A DNA stretch of 64,000 bases from Mycolicibacterium cosmeticum (GTDB taxonomy: Bacteria > Actinomycetota > Actinomycetes > Mycobacteriales > Mycobacteriaceae): assembly GCF_000613185.1 (NCBI RefSeq), contig NZ_CCBB010000001.1, positions 1,674,001 through 1,738,000 of the forward strand, in the 5' to 3' direction. Numbering within the stretch: the first letter of the stretch is position 1; the number at the start of each line of letters is the position of its first letter. The position numbers were made by a program, and so were the translations under genes. Below the pieces are notes generated by a model, which had not been told where the DNA came from, did not search any database, and was given only the letters and a program-made list of their open reading frames with translations. This document shows, in pieces, positions 8,579 through 17,199 of the stretch.

Positions 8579-9616
8579 TCACCAGGTGGCTTCGCGGATG
8601 TAGGCACCGATCTGGCGCAGCGAACGGGTCGCTTCGTTGACCAACGGCCCGCAGATCTGGAAGACGTGCATCTGGCCAGGCCACACCCGCACCTCGACCG
8701 GGACGCCTTCGGCCGCAAGCATCCGCGCGGCCTTTCGCGCATCGTTGAGCAAAACCTCGGAACCGGAGACGTGGATGAGCGTGCGGGGCAGCCCCGGCTC
8801 GATGTGGTCCAGCGGTTCGTACACCTCTTCGTGGCGCTTGTCACCGGCCCGCTCGATGATCTCGACCAGTGCGTCGAACGCGTTCGGCGGGAACATCGCG
8901 TCGCCGTCGATGTTCGGGTGCTGTGCGCGGCCCGCGTTGTCGATCTCGAACAGCGGCGACAGCGTCACCATGGCGGCCGGTTCTTCTCCCTCGGCCAGCA
9001 GCCGCTGCGCCAGCGCCAGCGCCAGGTAGCCGCCGGCCGAGTCACCGGCCAGCACGATGTGCTCGGGCGCGTAGCCGGTCAGCCGCAGCCACCTGTAGGC
9101 GTCGTAGCAGTCGTCGATCGCCTGCCCGATCGAGTGCTTGGGCAGCATCCGGTAGTTCACGACGAACACCGGGCTGTCGGCGAACTTCGACAGGCTCTCC
9201 ACCAGCCGGCCGTGCGAGTTCACCCCGCACGCCAGGAACGCGCCGCCGTGCAGATAGAGCACCACGCTGCGCTTCCCGTCGGCGGGCAGCACCCCGTCGG
9301 CACGCACCAACTGGGCCGTGCACTTCGGCAACGCGATGGTGGCCCGCACGGTGCCGGGCGAGGGCCGCAGCACGCGCGCGGCGAAGTCGACGATCCCGAA
9401 CGGCCAGGGCAGCGTGGGTGCGTGGCTGCCGATTGCCAGAATCGGCTTGATGGTCATCCGAGCGGCCAGTGCGGCCAGCCGTCCCGCGATGCTCGGGCCG
9501 TCCTCGACGACTTCGACCGGGGCCCAGTCACTGACCGGGAACCTACGCGATTGGTGGGCCCTAGCTGCGCTGATAGCAGCACGAGGGGAGCCTGAGACCT
9601 TGCTTGGTGCCGTCAT
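8579..9616 (-). CDS. lipU: Alpha/beta-hydrolase, hormone-sensitive-lipase type (LipU-like)
   Basis: 345 residues. The oxyanion-hole motif HGGA is at 123-126 and the nucleophile elbow GDSAGG at 191-196 (S193). A downstream HVSGSEVLLNDA loop supplies the acid region and GQMHVF the catalytic histidine. This is the HSL/GDXG esterase family; the substrate is probably a short or medium acyl ester. GTG codons at 9625 and 9622 are in frame, but AGGAAG is best spaced for the ATG at 9616. It is transcribed divergently from the SGNH gene across a 185-base region that carries repeat and palindrome signals. The symbol rests on conserved position. Confidence 0.85.
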   Translation of the reverse strand: MTAPSKVSGSPRAAISAARAHQSRRFPVSDWAPVEVVEDGPSIAGRLAALAARMTIKPILAIGSHAPTLPWPFGIVDFAARVLRPSPGTVRATIALPKCTAQLVRADGVLPADGKRSVVLYLHGGAFLACGVNSHGRLVESLSKFADSPVFVVNYRMLPKHSIGQAIDDCYDAYRWLRLTGYAPEHIVLAGDSAGGYLALALAQRLLAEGEEPAAMVTLSPLFEIDNAGRAQHPNIDGDAMFPPNAFDALVEIIERAGDKRHEEVYEPLDHIEPGLPRTLIHVSGSEVLLNDARKAARMLAAEGVPVEVRVWPGQMHVFQICGPLVNEATRSLRQIGAYIREATW

Positions 9617-9659
9617 CGCCACCACTTCCTACGCCGTCGTAGTGCCCGGATAAGTCTGG

Positions 9660-9713
9660 TTACTTAGCCAACCGGTGTAACTTAGCTTGCCACCGTCAAT
9701 TTGTTCAACAAAT
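9660..9713. promoter_or_regulatory. Candidate operator region between lipU and the SGNH gene
   Basis: Two signals lie in this divergent intergenic region. First, a direct repeat T(T/A)ACTTAGC occurs at 9660-9668 and 9678-9686, 18 bases apart. Second, a perfect 7+1+7 palindrome ATTTGTTCAACAAAT is at 9699-9713. Both are AT-rich against a GC-rich background, as expected of transcription-factor sites. No regulator can be named. Confidence 0.4.
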
Positions 9714-9798
9714 CAATGAGCCCATTTGGTACCGCACTCGATACCGCAACGTGACCGGACGGACAGCTGCGGCTCACCGACAACGGTCATCGGGCCTC

Positions 9799-9804
9799 TA
9801 AAAT
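9799..9804 (+). promoter_or_regulatory. -10 box of a leaderless promoter for the SGNH gene
   Basis: TAAAAT followed by exactly six bases and then the GTG start at 9811, so the predicted +1 coincides with the start codon. There is no Shine-Dalgarno sequence. Confidence 0.55.
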
Positions 9805-9810
9805 CGAGGT

Positions 9811-10770
9811 GTGGGCACACCGCGTCGGTCGACCATCGCCCTGGCAGCCGCGGCCACCCTCGCATCGACGGGTTCGGCCTATGTCGGGGCACGCACCCTG
9901 CTGACCGGACAAGCCGCGCAGACGCGCCGGGTCATCCCCAAGTCCTGGGATATCCCGCCGCGCGCCGACGGCGTCTACTCCCCCGGCGGTGGCCCGGTGC
10001 AGCGTTTTCAGCGCGACGTCCCGTTCGACCTGCATCTCATGGTGTTCGGTGATTCGACCGCCACGGGATACGGCTGCACGGTCGCCGAGGAAGTGCCCGG
10101 CGTGTTGCTCGCCCGCGGCCTGGCCGAGGAGTCGGGCCAGCGGATCCGGTTGAGCACCAAGGCGATCGTCGGGGCCACCTCCAAGGGCCTGTCCGGCCAG
10201 ATCGACGCCATGTACGTGGCCGGCCCGCCACCGGACGCGGCGGTGATCATGATCGGCGCGAACGACATCACCGCGCTCAACGGCCTCAGCGCGTCCGCCC
10301 GCCGGCTGGGCGCCGCGGTCCGCCGGTTGCGCGACAGCGGGGCGGTCGTGGTCGTGGGCACCTGCCCGGATTTCGGCGTCATCACGGCGATTCCCCAGCC
10401 CCTGCGCCTGGTCACCCGCACGCTGGGACTGCGACTTGCCCGGATGCAGGCCTCGGCGGTGCACGGCGCCGGTGGCGTGGCAGTTCCCTTCTCGGACTTG
10501 CTCGCTCCCGAGTTCTACAAGGCCCCGGAGGTGCTGTTCTCCTCGGACATGTTCCACCCGTCGGCCGCCGGGTACGCGCTGGCCGCCAACCAGCTGCTGC
10601 CGGCCCTGGCGCGGGCACTGGGCCTGCTCACCGTCGACTCCGACGTCGAGGAGGCGCTGGAATCACGGAGCGGGGACGGCACGCTGTTGCACCGGCTGAG
10701 CGGTGTCAGCCGGCTGTGGCGGCGCACCACGGGCGTACCCGCGCCGATCGTCGCTCCCGTCACGGGTTAG
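9811..10770 (+). CDS. Secreted or anchored SGNH/GDSL esterase (Rv1075c-like)
   Basis: 319 residues starting at a GTG. An uncleaved-signal-like hydrophobic segment (STIALAAAATLASTGSAYVG) is followed by an SGNH hydrolase domain. Block I GDS is at residues 80-82 (VFGDSTATGYG), the GAND block is in IMIGANDITAL, and the C-terminal catalytic pair is in SDMFHPSAAGY. The family removes acyl or acetyl groups from lipids or glycans. Its M. tuberculosis counterpart is, as I recall, a cell-wall-associated esterase. fadA3 follows in the same direction after 53 bases. Confidence 0.87.
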   Translation: MGTPRRSTIALAAAATLASTGSAYVGARTLLTGQAAQTRRVIPKSWDIPPRADGVYSPGGGPVQRFQRDVPFDLHLMVFGDSTATGYGCTVAEEVPGVLLARGLAEESGQRIRLSTKAIVGATSKGLSGQIDAMYVAGPPPDAAVIMIGANDITALNGLSASARRLGAAVRRLRDSGAVVVVGTCPDFGVITAIPQPLRLVTRTLGLRLARMQASAVHGAGGVAVPFSDLLAPEFYKAPEVLFSSDMFHPSAAGYALAANQLLPALARALGLLTVDSDVEEALESRSGDGTLLHRLSGVSRLWRRTTGVPAPIVAPVTG

Positions 10771-10823
10771 GTTCTGGGGTAGCTGTCATAGTCGAACCCT
10801 TGTAAGTGACCCGAGGAGCTCTC

Positions 10824-12041
10824 ATGCCCGAAGCCGTCATCGTCGCCACCGCCCGCTCGCCCATCGGGCGCGCCGTCAAGGGGTCGCTGGCCACCATTCG
10901 TCCCGACGACCTGGCCGCTCAGATCGTCCGCGCCGTACTGGACAAGGTGCCGTCGCTGGATCCCACCGACATCGATGACCTGATGATGGGCTGCGCGCAG
11001 CCGGCCGGTGAGGCCGGCTACAACATCGCCCGCGCCGTCGCCGTCGAACTGGGCTACGACTTCCTGCCCGGCACCACCGTCAACCGGTACTGCTCGTCGT
11101 CGCTGCAGACCACCCGGATGGCCTTCCACGCGATCAAGGCCGGCGAGGGGGACGTGTTCATCTCCGCGGGCGTGGAGACGGTGTCCCGCTTCGGCGTCGG
11201 CGCCGCCGACGGTGCCCCCAACAGCAAGAACCCGATCTTCGACGAGGCCCAGGCGCGCACCGCCACGTCGGCCGAGGGCGGCACCGAATGGCACGACCCG
11301 CGCCAGGACGGGCTGATCCCCGACGTCTACATCGCCATGGGCCAGACCGCCGAGAACGTGGCGCTGTACACCGGCATCAGCCGTGAGGACCAGGACCACT
11401 GGGGCGTGCGCAGCCAGAACCGCGCCGAGGACGCCATCAAGAGCGGCTTCTTCGAGCGGGAGATCACGCCGGTCACGCTGCCCGACGGCACCGTGGTGTC
11501 CACCGATGACGGCCCGCGCGCGGGCACCACCTACGAGAAGATCAGCCAGCTCAAGCCGGTGTTCCGCCCGAACGGCACGATCACCGCGGGCAACGCCTGC
11601 CCGCTCAACGACGGTGCCGCCGCCGTGGTCATCATGAGCGACACCAAGGCCAAGGAACTGGGCCTGACCCCGCTGGCCCGCATCGTGTCCACCGGCGTCT
11701 CGGGCCTGTCCCCGGAGATCATGGGCCTGGGCCCGATCGAGGCCATCAAGAAGGCGCTTGCCAAGGCGGGCAAGCAGATCGGCGATATCGACCTGGTCGA
11801 GATCAACGAGGCGTTCGCCGTGCAGGTGCTGGGCTCGGCCCGCGCCCTGGGCATCGACGAGGACCGCCTGAACGTGTCCGGCGGCGCCATCGCGCTGGGC
11901 CACCCGTTCGGTATGACCGGCGCCCGCATCACCGCGACGCTGCTTAACAACTTGGCGACCCACGACAAGACCTTCGGCATCGAGTCGATGTGCGTCGGCG
12001 GCGGCCAGGGCATGGCGATGGTCGTGGAGCGCCTCTCCTAG
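10824..12041 (+). CDS. fadA3: Acetyl-CoA acetyltransferase (thiolase)
   Basis: 405 residues. It catalyses thiolytic cleavage of 3-ketoacyl-CoA or the reverse condensation in beta-oxidation. All catalytic residues are present: C90 in NRYCSSSLQT, H360 in GHPFGMTG and C390 in CVGGGQG; NEAFAV is also seen. I chose the ATG at 10824, which has GAGGAG eight bases upstream, instead of an ATG 18 bases earlier. The gene ends exactly against the convergent DUF559 gene, whose stop codon overlaps its own. Confidence 0.95.
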   Translation: MPEAVIVATARSPIGRAVKGSLATIRPDDLAAQIVRAVLDKVPSLDPTDIDDLMMGCAQPAGEAGYNIARAVAVELGYDFLPGTTVNRYCSSSLQTTRMAFHAIKAGEGDVFISAGVETVSRFGVGAADGAPNSKNPIFDEAQARTATSAEGGTEWHDPRQDGLIPDVYIAMGQTAENVALYTGISREDQDHWGVRSQNRAEDAIKSGFFEREITPVTLPDGTVVSTDDGPRAGTTYEKISQLKPVFRPNGTITAGNACPLNDGAAAVVIMSDTKAKELGLTPLARIVSTGVSGLSPEIMGLGPIEAIKKALAKAGKQIGDIDLVEINEAFAVQVLGSARALGIDEDRLNVSGGAIALGHPFGMTGARITATLLNNLATHDKTFGIESMCVGGGQGMAMVVERLS

Positions 12042-12967
12042 TTCGAGCGTTCGAGGCTGCGCTCAGATCGCGAATTCAGCGTTTCCCGCGATCTGAGCGC
12101 AGTCCCGATGCTCTCGGCGCAGCCCCGGCGTGCGAACGCGGCGCGCACCCGTCGTACCACCTCCCGCGGGCGGTCCTCGGCGACCACCCGGATGACGATC
12201 CAGCCCAGCCGCTCCAGCTCGGCGATTCGCCGGATGTCCTTCACGTATTGCCAACGGTCCGTTCGGTGTTGGTCACCGTCGTACTCCACGGCGACCATCA
12301 CCTCCGGCCAGCCCATGTCGAGATAGGCGAACACGTACCCGTCGTCGGCGCGGACCGGGATCTGGGTTTGCGGTGCGGGCAGTCCCTCGTCGACGAGCAG
12401 CAGCCGCAGCCATGTCTCTCGCGGTGATTGCGCACCGGGATCGACGAGCGAGACCGCCCGCTCGAGCAGGCGCAGCCCGCGCACTCCGGGATGTTGCGCC
12501 GCCACCGCGAGGATGTCCTCCGGTGTGACGCCGGTGGCCCGGCAGAGGGCGTCGAGGTCGGTGACGGCCCGACGAAGCGGATGGCGCCGGCCCAGGTCGA
12601 AGGCGGTCCGCACCGGCGTGGTGACCGGCAGCCCGGCGACGTCGCACACCTGCGTCGCGTGCAGCGCCATCGCCGACGTGCGCACACCGCTGGGCGCGCG
12701 GGCGTTCTGCCACACCAGCTCCACCGGTGCCGACTCGTCGATCCACTTCGCCCCGTGCAGAGCCGCCGCCGTGCGCCCGGCGATGACGCCCTGGCGATGC
12801 GACCACAGCCACGCCGCCCGCGCGCGGTGCGCGACCGTCAGCGGGAGGTCGGGTCCGACGTACACGTTGGGCAGCAGGGCGCGGAAGCCCGAGCGCAGCT
12901 GATGCTTCTTCACCGCTCCAACCGCGATCGCCTCGCTGCCGATGAACGGCTCGGTGTAGATGTTCAT
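12038..12967 (-). CDS. DUF559/VSR-type endonuclease-like protein with AbiEi-like N-terminus
   Basis: About 309 residues. The N-terminal half (AIAVGAVKKHQLRSGFRALLPNVYV, then SHRQGVIAGRTAAALHG) resembles the winged-helix region of AbiEi-type proteins. The C-terminal part has the DUF559/very-short-patch-repair nuclease core: MVAVEYDGDQHR, then D and R in YVKDIRRIAELERLGW and the strand IVIRV. DNA-binding nuclease function is an inference from the fold; such orphan genes are numerous in mycobacteria and their role is not established. ATG at 12967 was chosen; in-frame starts up to 13192 run into purT. Its last 20 or so codons are written by a palindromic element that recurs just upstream of the gene. 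Confidence 0.7.
   Translation of the reverse strand: MNIYTEPFIGSEAIAVGAVKKHQLRSGFRALLPNVYVGPDLPLTVAHRARAAWLWSHRQGVIAGRTAAALHGAKWIDESAPVELVWQNARAPSGVRTSAMALHATQVCDVAGLPVTTPVRTAFDLGRRHPLRRAVTDLDALCRATGVTPEDILAVAAQHPGVRGLRLLERAVSLVDPGAQSPRETWLRLLLVDEGLPAPQTQIPVRADDGYVFAYLDMGWPEVMVAVEYDGDQHRTDRWQYVKDIRRIAELERLGWIVIRVVAEDRPREVVRRVRAAFARRGCAESIGTALRSRETLNSRSERSLERSN
12051..12102. repeat. Palindromic element, downstream copy
   Basis: TCGAGG (12051-12056), then a perfect 16-bp inverted repeat: 12057-12072 (CTGCGCTCAGATCGCG) with 12087-12102, separated by a 14-base loop. It lies inside the 3' end of the DUF559 gene and close to the fadA3 stop. A diverged copy in the same orientation and with identical spacing lies at 13007-13051. 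Confidence 0.85.
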
Positions 12968-13006
12968 GCCCGGCAGCATCCGCACCGATCCCGACACCAT
13001 CCGCGG

Positions 13007-13051
13007 TCGAGGTTGCGCTCGGATCGCCGTCTGTGGATGAATCGCGATCTG
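13007..13051. repeat. Palindromic element, upstream diverged copy
   Basis: TCGAGG (13007-13012), then TTGCGCTCGGATCGC (13013-13027), 15 other bases, and CGCGATCTG (13043-13051). Element order and spacing equal those at 12051-12095. The left arm differs at two positions and the outer right arm is lost. It lies between the DUF559 gene and purT. Confidence 0.75.
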
Positions 13052-13076
13052 TGTACACAATCGAATCTCTGAACGC

Positions 13077-14276
13077 ATGACCACGCTCGGAACGCCGCTG
13101 AGCCCGAACGCCACCCGGGTGATGCTGCTCGGCTCCGGTGAGCTGGGCCGCGAGGTGCTGATCGCGCTGCAGCGCCTGGGCGTCGAGACCATCGCCGTCG
13201 ACCGCTACGACAACGCGCCGGGCCAGCAGATCGCCCATCACGCGCGCACCATCTCGATGACCGATCCCGAGCAGTTGCGGGCGCTGATCGAGGCCGAGAA
13301 GCCCGATCTGGTGGTGCCCGAGATCGAGGCCATCGCCACCCCGGTGCTGGAAGCGCTGGAGGATGCCGGCGTGGTGACGGTGATCCCCACCGCACGGGCG
13401 GCCCGGCTGACCATGGACCGGGAGGGCATCCGCCGGCTGGCCGCCGAAACCCTTGGGCTGCCGACCAGTCCGTACCGGTTCTGCGATTCGCTCGACGAGT
13501 TGCGGGCCGCCATCGAGCAGATCGGCTACCCCTGCGTGGTCAAACCGGTGATGAGCTCGTCGGGCAAGGGCCAGAGCAAGATCGACAGTCCCGACGATGT
13601 GGCGCCCGCGTGGGAGTACGCCATGTCGGGCAGCCGGGTGAGCAACACCCGGATCATCGTCGAAGGGTTCGTCGATTTCGACTACGAGATCACGCTGCTG
13701 ACGGTGCGGGCACGCGATGCCGACGGTCAGATCGGCACGCAGTTCTGCGCGCCCATCGGGCACCGGCAGGTCAGCGGCGACTACGTGGAGAGCTGGCAAC
13801 CGCATCCGATGCCGGCCGTCGCGCTGGAGCGGGCACAGCAGATCGCGCAGGCGGTCACCGAAAACCTGGGCGGGCAGGGCATCTTCGGTGTCGAACTGTT
13901 CGTCAAGGGTGACCAGGTGTGGTTCAGCGAGGTGAGCCCCCGACCGCACGACACCGGCATGGTGACGATGGTGTCCCAGTGGCAGAACGAGTTCGAGTTG
14001 CACGCCAGGGCCATCCTCGGCCTGCCGGTGGACACCACCCTGAAATCACCGGGGGCCAGCGCGGTCATCTACGGCGGCGTCGACGCCGAGGGCATCGTGT
14101 TCGACGGCGTGGACGCCGCGTTGCAGGTGCCGCACACCGATATTCGGCTGTTCGGCAAACCGGAGAGCTTCACCAAGCGCCGGATGGGCGTGGCATTGGC
14201 CTTCGACGACGACGTGGATGTGGCGCGGCGCAACGCCGCCGAGGCGGCGAGCCGGGTCAAACCGCGGGCGGTATGA
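13077..14276 (+). CDS. purT: Formate-dependent phosphoribosylglycinamide formyltransferase 2
   Basis: A 399-residue ATP-grasp enzyme. It formylates GAR using formate and ATP in purine synthesis, as an alternative to folate-dependent PurN. The N-terminal [21 protein letters not shown] and [13 protein letters not shown] are family signatures. The ATP-grasp loop [14 protein letters not shown] is near residue 155, and the metal-binding HDTGMVTM and the [11 protein letters not shown] signature follow. Length matches PurT. In the mirrored M. tuberculosis order this position has no purT, so it was relocated or inserted relative to that genome. Confidence 0.95.
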   Translation: MTTLGTPLSPNATRVMLLGSGELGREVLIALQRLGVETIAVDRYDNAPGQQIAHHARTISMTDPEQLRALIEAEKPDLVVPEIEAIATPVLEALEDAGVVTVIPTARAARLTMDREGIRRLAAETLGLPTSPYRFCDSLDELRAAIEQIGYPCVVKPVMSSSGKGQSKIDSPDDVAPAWEYAMSGSRVSNTRIIVEGFVDFDYEITLLTVRARDADGQIGTQFCAPIGHRQVSGDYVESWQPHPMPAVALERAQQIAQAVTENLGGQGIFGVELFVKGDQVWFSEVSPRPHDTGMVTMVSQWQNEFELHARAILGLPVDTTLKSPGASAVIYGGVDAEGIVFDGVDAALQVPHTDIRLFGKPESFTKRRMGVALAFDDDVDVARRNAAEAASRVKPRAV

Positions 14277-14293
14277 GCCGACCGCGCAAAGGA

Positions 14294-14324
14294 AAAGGGC
14301 GCCCACCACCGGTGGGCGCCCTTT
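14294..14324. terminator. Bidirectional terminator between purT and the Bax-inhibitor gene
   Basis: AAAGGGCGCCCACC at 14294-14307 pairs perfectly with 14311-14324 around an ACC loop, giving AAA/TTT on both flanks. It separates two convergent genes and is suited to act on both strands. Confidence 0.85.
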
Positions 14325-14336
14325 CTCGCAATCGAG

Positions 14337-15182
14337 CTAGTCGTTGTTGAAGTAACTCAACAGGCGCAGGATCTCGACGTACAGCCAGACCAGGGTGACG
14401 GTCAGGCCGAGCGCGATACCCCAGGCCGCCTTCTCCGGCGCACCCGCGCGGATCATCTGGTCGGCGGCGTCGAAGTCGATCAGGAAGCTGAACGCCGCCA
14501 GCGCGATGCAGACCAGCGAGAAGATGATCGCGATGGTGCCGCCGCTGCGCAGGCCCATACCGGCGCCGCCGTTGAACATGCCGATGATGAAGTTGCCGAG
14601 CATCAGGGCCACGACGCCGAACAGACCCGCGACGATCATCCGGGTGAACTTCGGGGTGACGCGGATGGCGCCAGTCTTGTAGACGACGAGCATGCCGACG
14701 AACACACCGAGGGTGCCCAGGATGGCCTGGCTGATCAAGGCGCCGGCGCTGATGCCGGAGACGTACAGGTTGGCCACCACGAACGAGAAGGCGCCGAGGA
14801 ACAGGCCTTCCAAGGCGGCGTAGGTCAGCACGATCGCGGGGCTGTCCTGTTTACGGCCGAAGGTGGCGATCAGCACCAGCACCAGGCCGCCGAGGCTGCC
14901 GACGAGGGTGAACGGCATGGCCAGGGCCAGGTTGCCGGCCACCAGGAAGTACGAGACGACGGCGACGGCCGACAGCACCGCCAGCGTCATCCCGGTCTTG
15001 GTGACCACGTCGTCGATGGTCAGCGGCCGCGAGACACCGCGCTGCTGATCCGGGTACGGCGTGACGTAGGGATCCGCGTGTACCTGCTGCGCACCGAAGC
15101 TTGCGGCTCCGGTACCGAATTGCGCGTATCCGCCCTGCTCCTTAGGCAGGGAGCGGAATACCGGGTTGCTGCTCTCGCGCAC
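14337..15182 (-). CDS. Bax inhibitor-1/YccA family membrane protein
   Basis: 281 residues with about seven transmembrane segments after a roughly 70-residue cytoplasmic N-terminus (VRESSNPVFRSLPKEQGGYAQ). The order of helices and the loop acidic residues near the C-terminus (FLIDFDAADQMIRAGAPEKAAW) match the Bax-inhibitor-1-like family, whose bacterial members are pH-gated calcium-leak channels (BsYetJ). I chose the GTG at 15182 because AGGAGAGG sits six bases upstream; an in-frame ATG at 15233 lacks a site. This fits Rv1072 by position. Confidence 0.85.
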   Translation of the reverse strand: MRESSNPVFRSLPKEQGGYAQFGTGAASFGAQQVHADPYVTPYPDQQRGVSRPLTIDDVVTKTGMTLAVLSAVAVVSYFLVAGNLALAMPFTLVGSLGGLVLVLIATFGRKQDSPAIVLTYAALEGLFLGAFSFVVANLYVSGISAGALISQAILGTLGVFVGMLVVYKTGAIRVTPKFTRMIVAGLFGVVALMLGNFIIGMFNGGAGMGLRSGGTIAIIFSLVCIALAAFSFLIDFDAADQMIRAGAPEKAAWGIALGLTVTLVWLYVEILRLLSYFNND

Positions 15183-15354
15183 CGTAGGTCCTCTCCTGTG
15201 CTTGGTGTCCGGGTTCTGCGAACACCTACTCAACGATCAACAGGCCTGGGCAGGTTCCCGAGAAATCCGCAATCGCTGAGAAGGACTCTCAGGAAACGTC
15301 CAGGTTGATCTTGGTCAAACCCTACCCGTCGCCGGACCCGCCGGGGCGACGAAC

Positions 15355-15360
15355 TAGATT
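15355..15360 (+). promoter_or_regulatory. -10 box of a leaderless promoter for the HIBYL-CoA hydrolase gene
   Basis: TAGATT is followed by seven bases and then the GTG at 15368, so the start codon should be at or next to the transcript end. No ribosome-binding site is seen. Confidence 0.5.
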
Positions 15361-15367
15361 GCAATCC

Positions 15368-16402
15368 GTGACCGAAAACGAGGACATCCTAGTAAGTGTC
15401 CGCAACGGCGTCGGTGTCCTGACGCTGAACCGGCCCAAGGCGATCAACTCGCTCAACGACGTCATGGTCGCCGGCATCGCGCGGGCCCTCGACGCGTGGG
15501 AACACGACGATTCCGTCACGACCGTGCTGCTCACCGGGGCCGGCGAACGCGGCCTGTGCGCGGGCGGCGACGTCGTCGCGCTGTATCACAGCGCCAAGTC
15601 CGACGGCGCCTATGCGCGGAAATTCTGGTGGGACGAATACCTGCTCAACGCCCACATCGGCCGCTACCCGAAACCGTATGTGGCGCTGATGGACGGCATC
15701 GTGATGGGCGGCGGTGTCGGGGTGGGCGCACACGGCAACGTCCGCGTCGTCACCGAGAAGACCAAGATGGGCATGCCGGAGGTCGGCATCGGCTTCATCC
15801 CCGACGTCGGCGGTACCTATCTGCTTTCCCGGGCCCCCGGCCAGTTGGGCCTGCACGCCGCCCTGACCGGCGCCCCGTTCACCGGCGCGGACGCCATCGC
15901 GATGGGCTTCGCCGACCACTACGTCCCGCATGACCGGCTCGCCGACTTCGCCGAGGCCGTCGTCACCGACGGGCACGAGGACGCCCTGCGCTCCTACGCC
16001 GAGGAGCCGCCGGCCAGTGAGCTTGCCGCCCAGCGGGATTGGATCGACGCCTGCTACGCCGGGGACACCGTCGCCGACATCCTCGCCGACCTGCGCGGCC
16101 ACGACGACCCGGCAGCCAGGGCCGCGGCCGATCTGATCGCCACCCGGTCCCCCATCGCCCTGGCCGTCACCCTCACCGCGGTGCGCCGCGCGGCCCACCT
16201 GCACAGCCTGGAAGAGGTGCTGGCACAGGAGTTCCGGGTCTCGGTGGCCTCGATGAAGTCGCACGATTTCGTCGAAGGCATCCGCGCCCAGCTGGTGGAC
16301 AAGGACCGCAACCCGCGGTGGTCGCCCGCCTCGCTGGAACTCTGCGATGATGCGGCCGTCGACGCCTATTTCGCCTCCGCCGACCCCGATCTCACCTTCT
16401 AG
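15368..16402 (+). CDS. echA9: 3-hydroxyisobutyryl-CoA hydrolase (crotonase fold, EchA9-like)
   Basis: 344 residues. The sequence fits HIBYL-CoA hydrolase better than enoyl-CoA hydratase: [17 protein letters not shown] near residue 60, [16 protein letters not shown] near 110, then [20 protein letters not shown], plus the long C-terminal extension ending with [20 protein letters not shown]. It acts in valine catabolism, releasing 3-hydroxyisobutyrate. The frame begins at 15305, but the GTG at 15368 fits both the family N-terminus and the -10 box. Eleven bases separate it from echA8, so they form one operon. Confidence 0.9.
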   Translation: MTENEDILVSVRNGVGVLTLNRPKAINSLNDVMVAGIARALDAWEHDDSVTTVLLTGAGERGLCAGGDVVALYHSAKSDGAYARKFWWDEYLLNAHIGRYPKPYVALMDGIVMGGGVGVGAHGNVRVVTEKTKMGMPEVGIGFIPDVGGTYLLSRAPGQLGLHAALTGAPFTGADAIAMGFADHYVPHDRLADFAEAVVTDGHEDALRSYAEEPPASELAAQRDWIDACYAGDTVADILADLRGHDDPAARAAADLIATRSPIALAVTLTAVRRAAHLHSLEEVLAQEFRVSVASMKSHDFVEGIRAQLVDKDRNPRWSPASLELCDDAAVDAYFASADPDLTF

Positions 16403-16413
16403 AAGGAGACCCG

Positions 16414-17190
16414 ATGCCTGACTACGAGACCATCCTGGTGACCCGCGACGGCCGGGTCGGCACCATCACGCTGAACCGGCCCAAGGCGCTCAACGCGCTC
16501 AACAGCCAGGTGATGCACGAGGTCACCTCGGCCGCAGCCGAATTCGACGCCGACCCGGCCATCGGCGCCATCATCCTCACCGGCAACGAGAAGGCCTTCG
16601 CCGCCGGCGCCGACATCAAGGAGATGGCCGACCTGTCCTTCGCCGAGGTGTTCAGCCAGGACTTCTTCGCGCTGTGGGGCAAGTTCGCCGCCACCCGCAC
16701 CCCCACCATCGCCGCCGTCGCCGGCTACGCCCTGGGCGGCGGCTGCGAACTGGCCATGATGTGCGACCTGCTGATCGCCGCCGACACCGCCAAGTTCGGT
16801 CAGCCCGAGATCAAGCTCGGCGTGCTGCCCGGCATGGGCGGCAGCCAGCGGCTGACCCGGGCCATCGGCAAGGCCAAGGCCATGGACCTGATCCTGACCG
16901 GGCGCACCATCGACGCCGCCGAGGCCGAACGCAGCGGCCTGGTGTCCCGGGTGGTGCCCGCCGAGAGCCTGCTGGACGAGGCCAACGCCGTCGCCGCCAC
17001 CATCGCCGGGATGTCGTTGTCGGCGGCGCGGATGGCCAAGGAGGCGGTCAACCGGGCTTTCGAGTCCACCCTGGCCGAGGGCCTGCTCTACGAGCGCCGG
17101 CTGTTCCACTCGGCCTTCGCCACCGACGACCAGACCGAGGGCATGAACGCGTTCACCGAGAAGCGCGCGCCGAACTTCACGCATCGTTAA
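16414..17190 (+). CDS. echA8: Enoyl-CoA hydratase
   Basis: 258 residues, the standard crotonase length. Catalytic glutamates E112 (GGGCELAM) and E132 ([14 protein letters not shown]) are 20 residues apart, as in mitochondrial ECH1. The oxyanion hole is formed by AAGAD (63-67) and GGG. It hydrates 2-enoyl-CoA in beta-oxidation. AGAAGGAGA precedes the ATG. With the upstream hydrolase it can serve branched-chain amino-acid and fatty-acid breakdown. Confidence 0.95.
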   Translation: MPDYETILVTRDGRVGTITLNRPKALNALNSQVMHEVTSAAAEFDADPAIGAIILTGNEKAFAAGADIKEMADLSFAEVFSQDFFALWGKFAATRTPTIAAVAGYALGGGCELAMMCDLLIAADTAKFGQPEIKLGVLPGMGGSQRLTRAIGKAKAMDLILTGRTIDAAEAERSGLVSRVVPAESLLDEANAVAATIAGMSLSAARMAKEAVNRAFESTLAEGLLYERRLFHSAFATDDQTEGMNAFTEKRAPNFTHR

Positions 17191-17199
17191 AGTCGAGCG

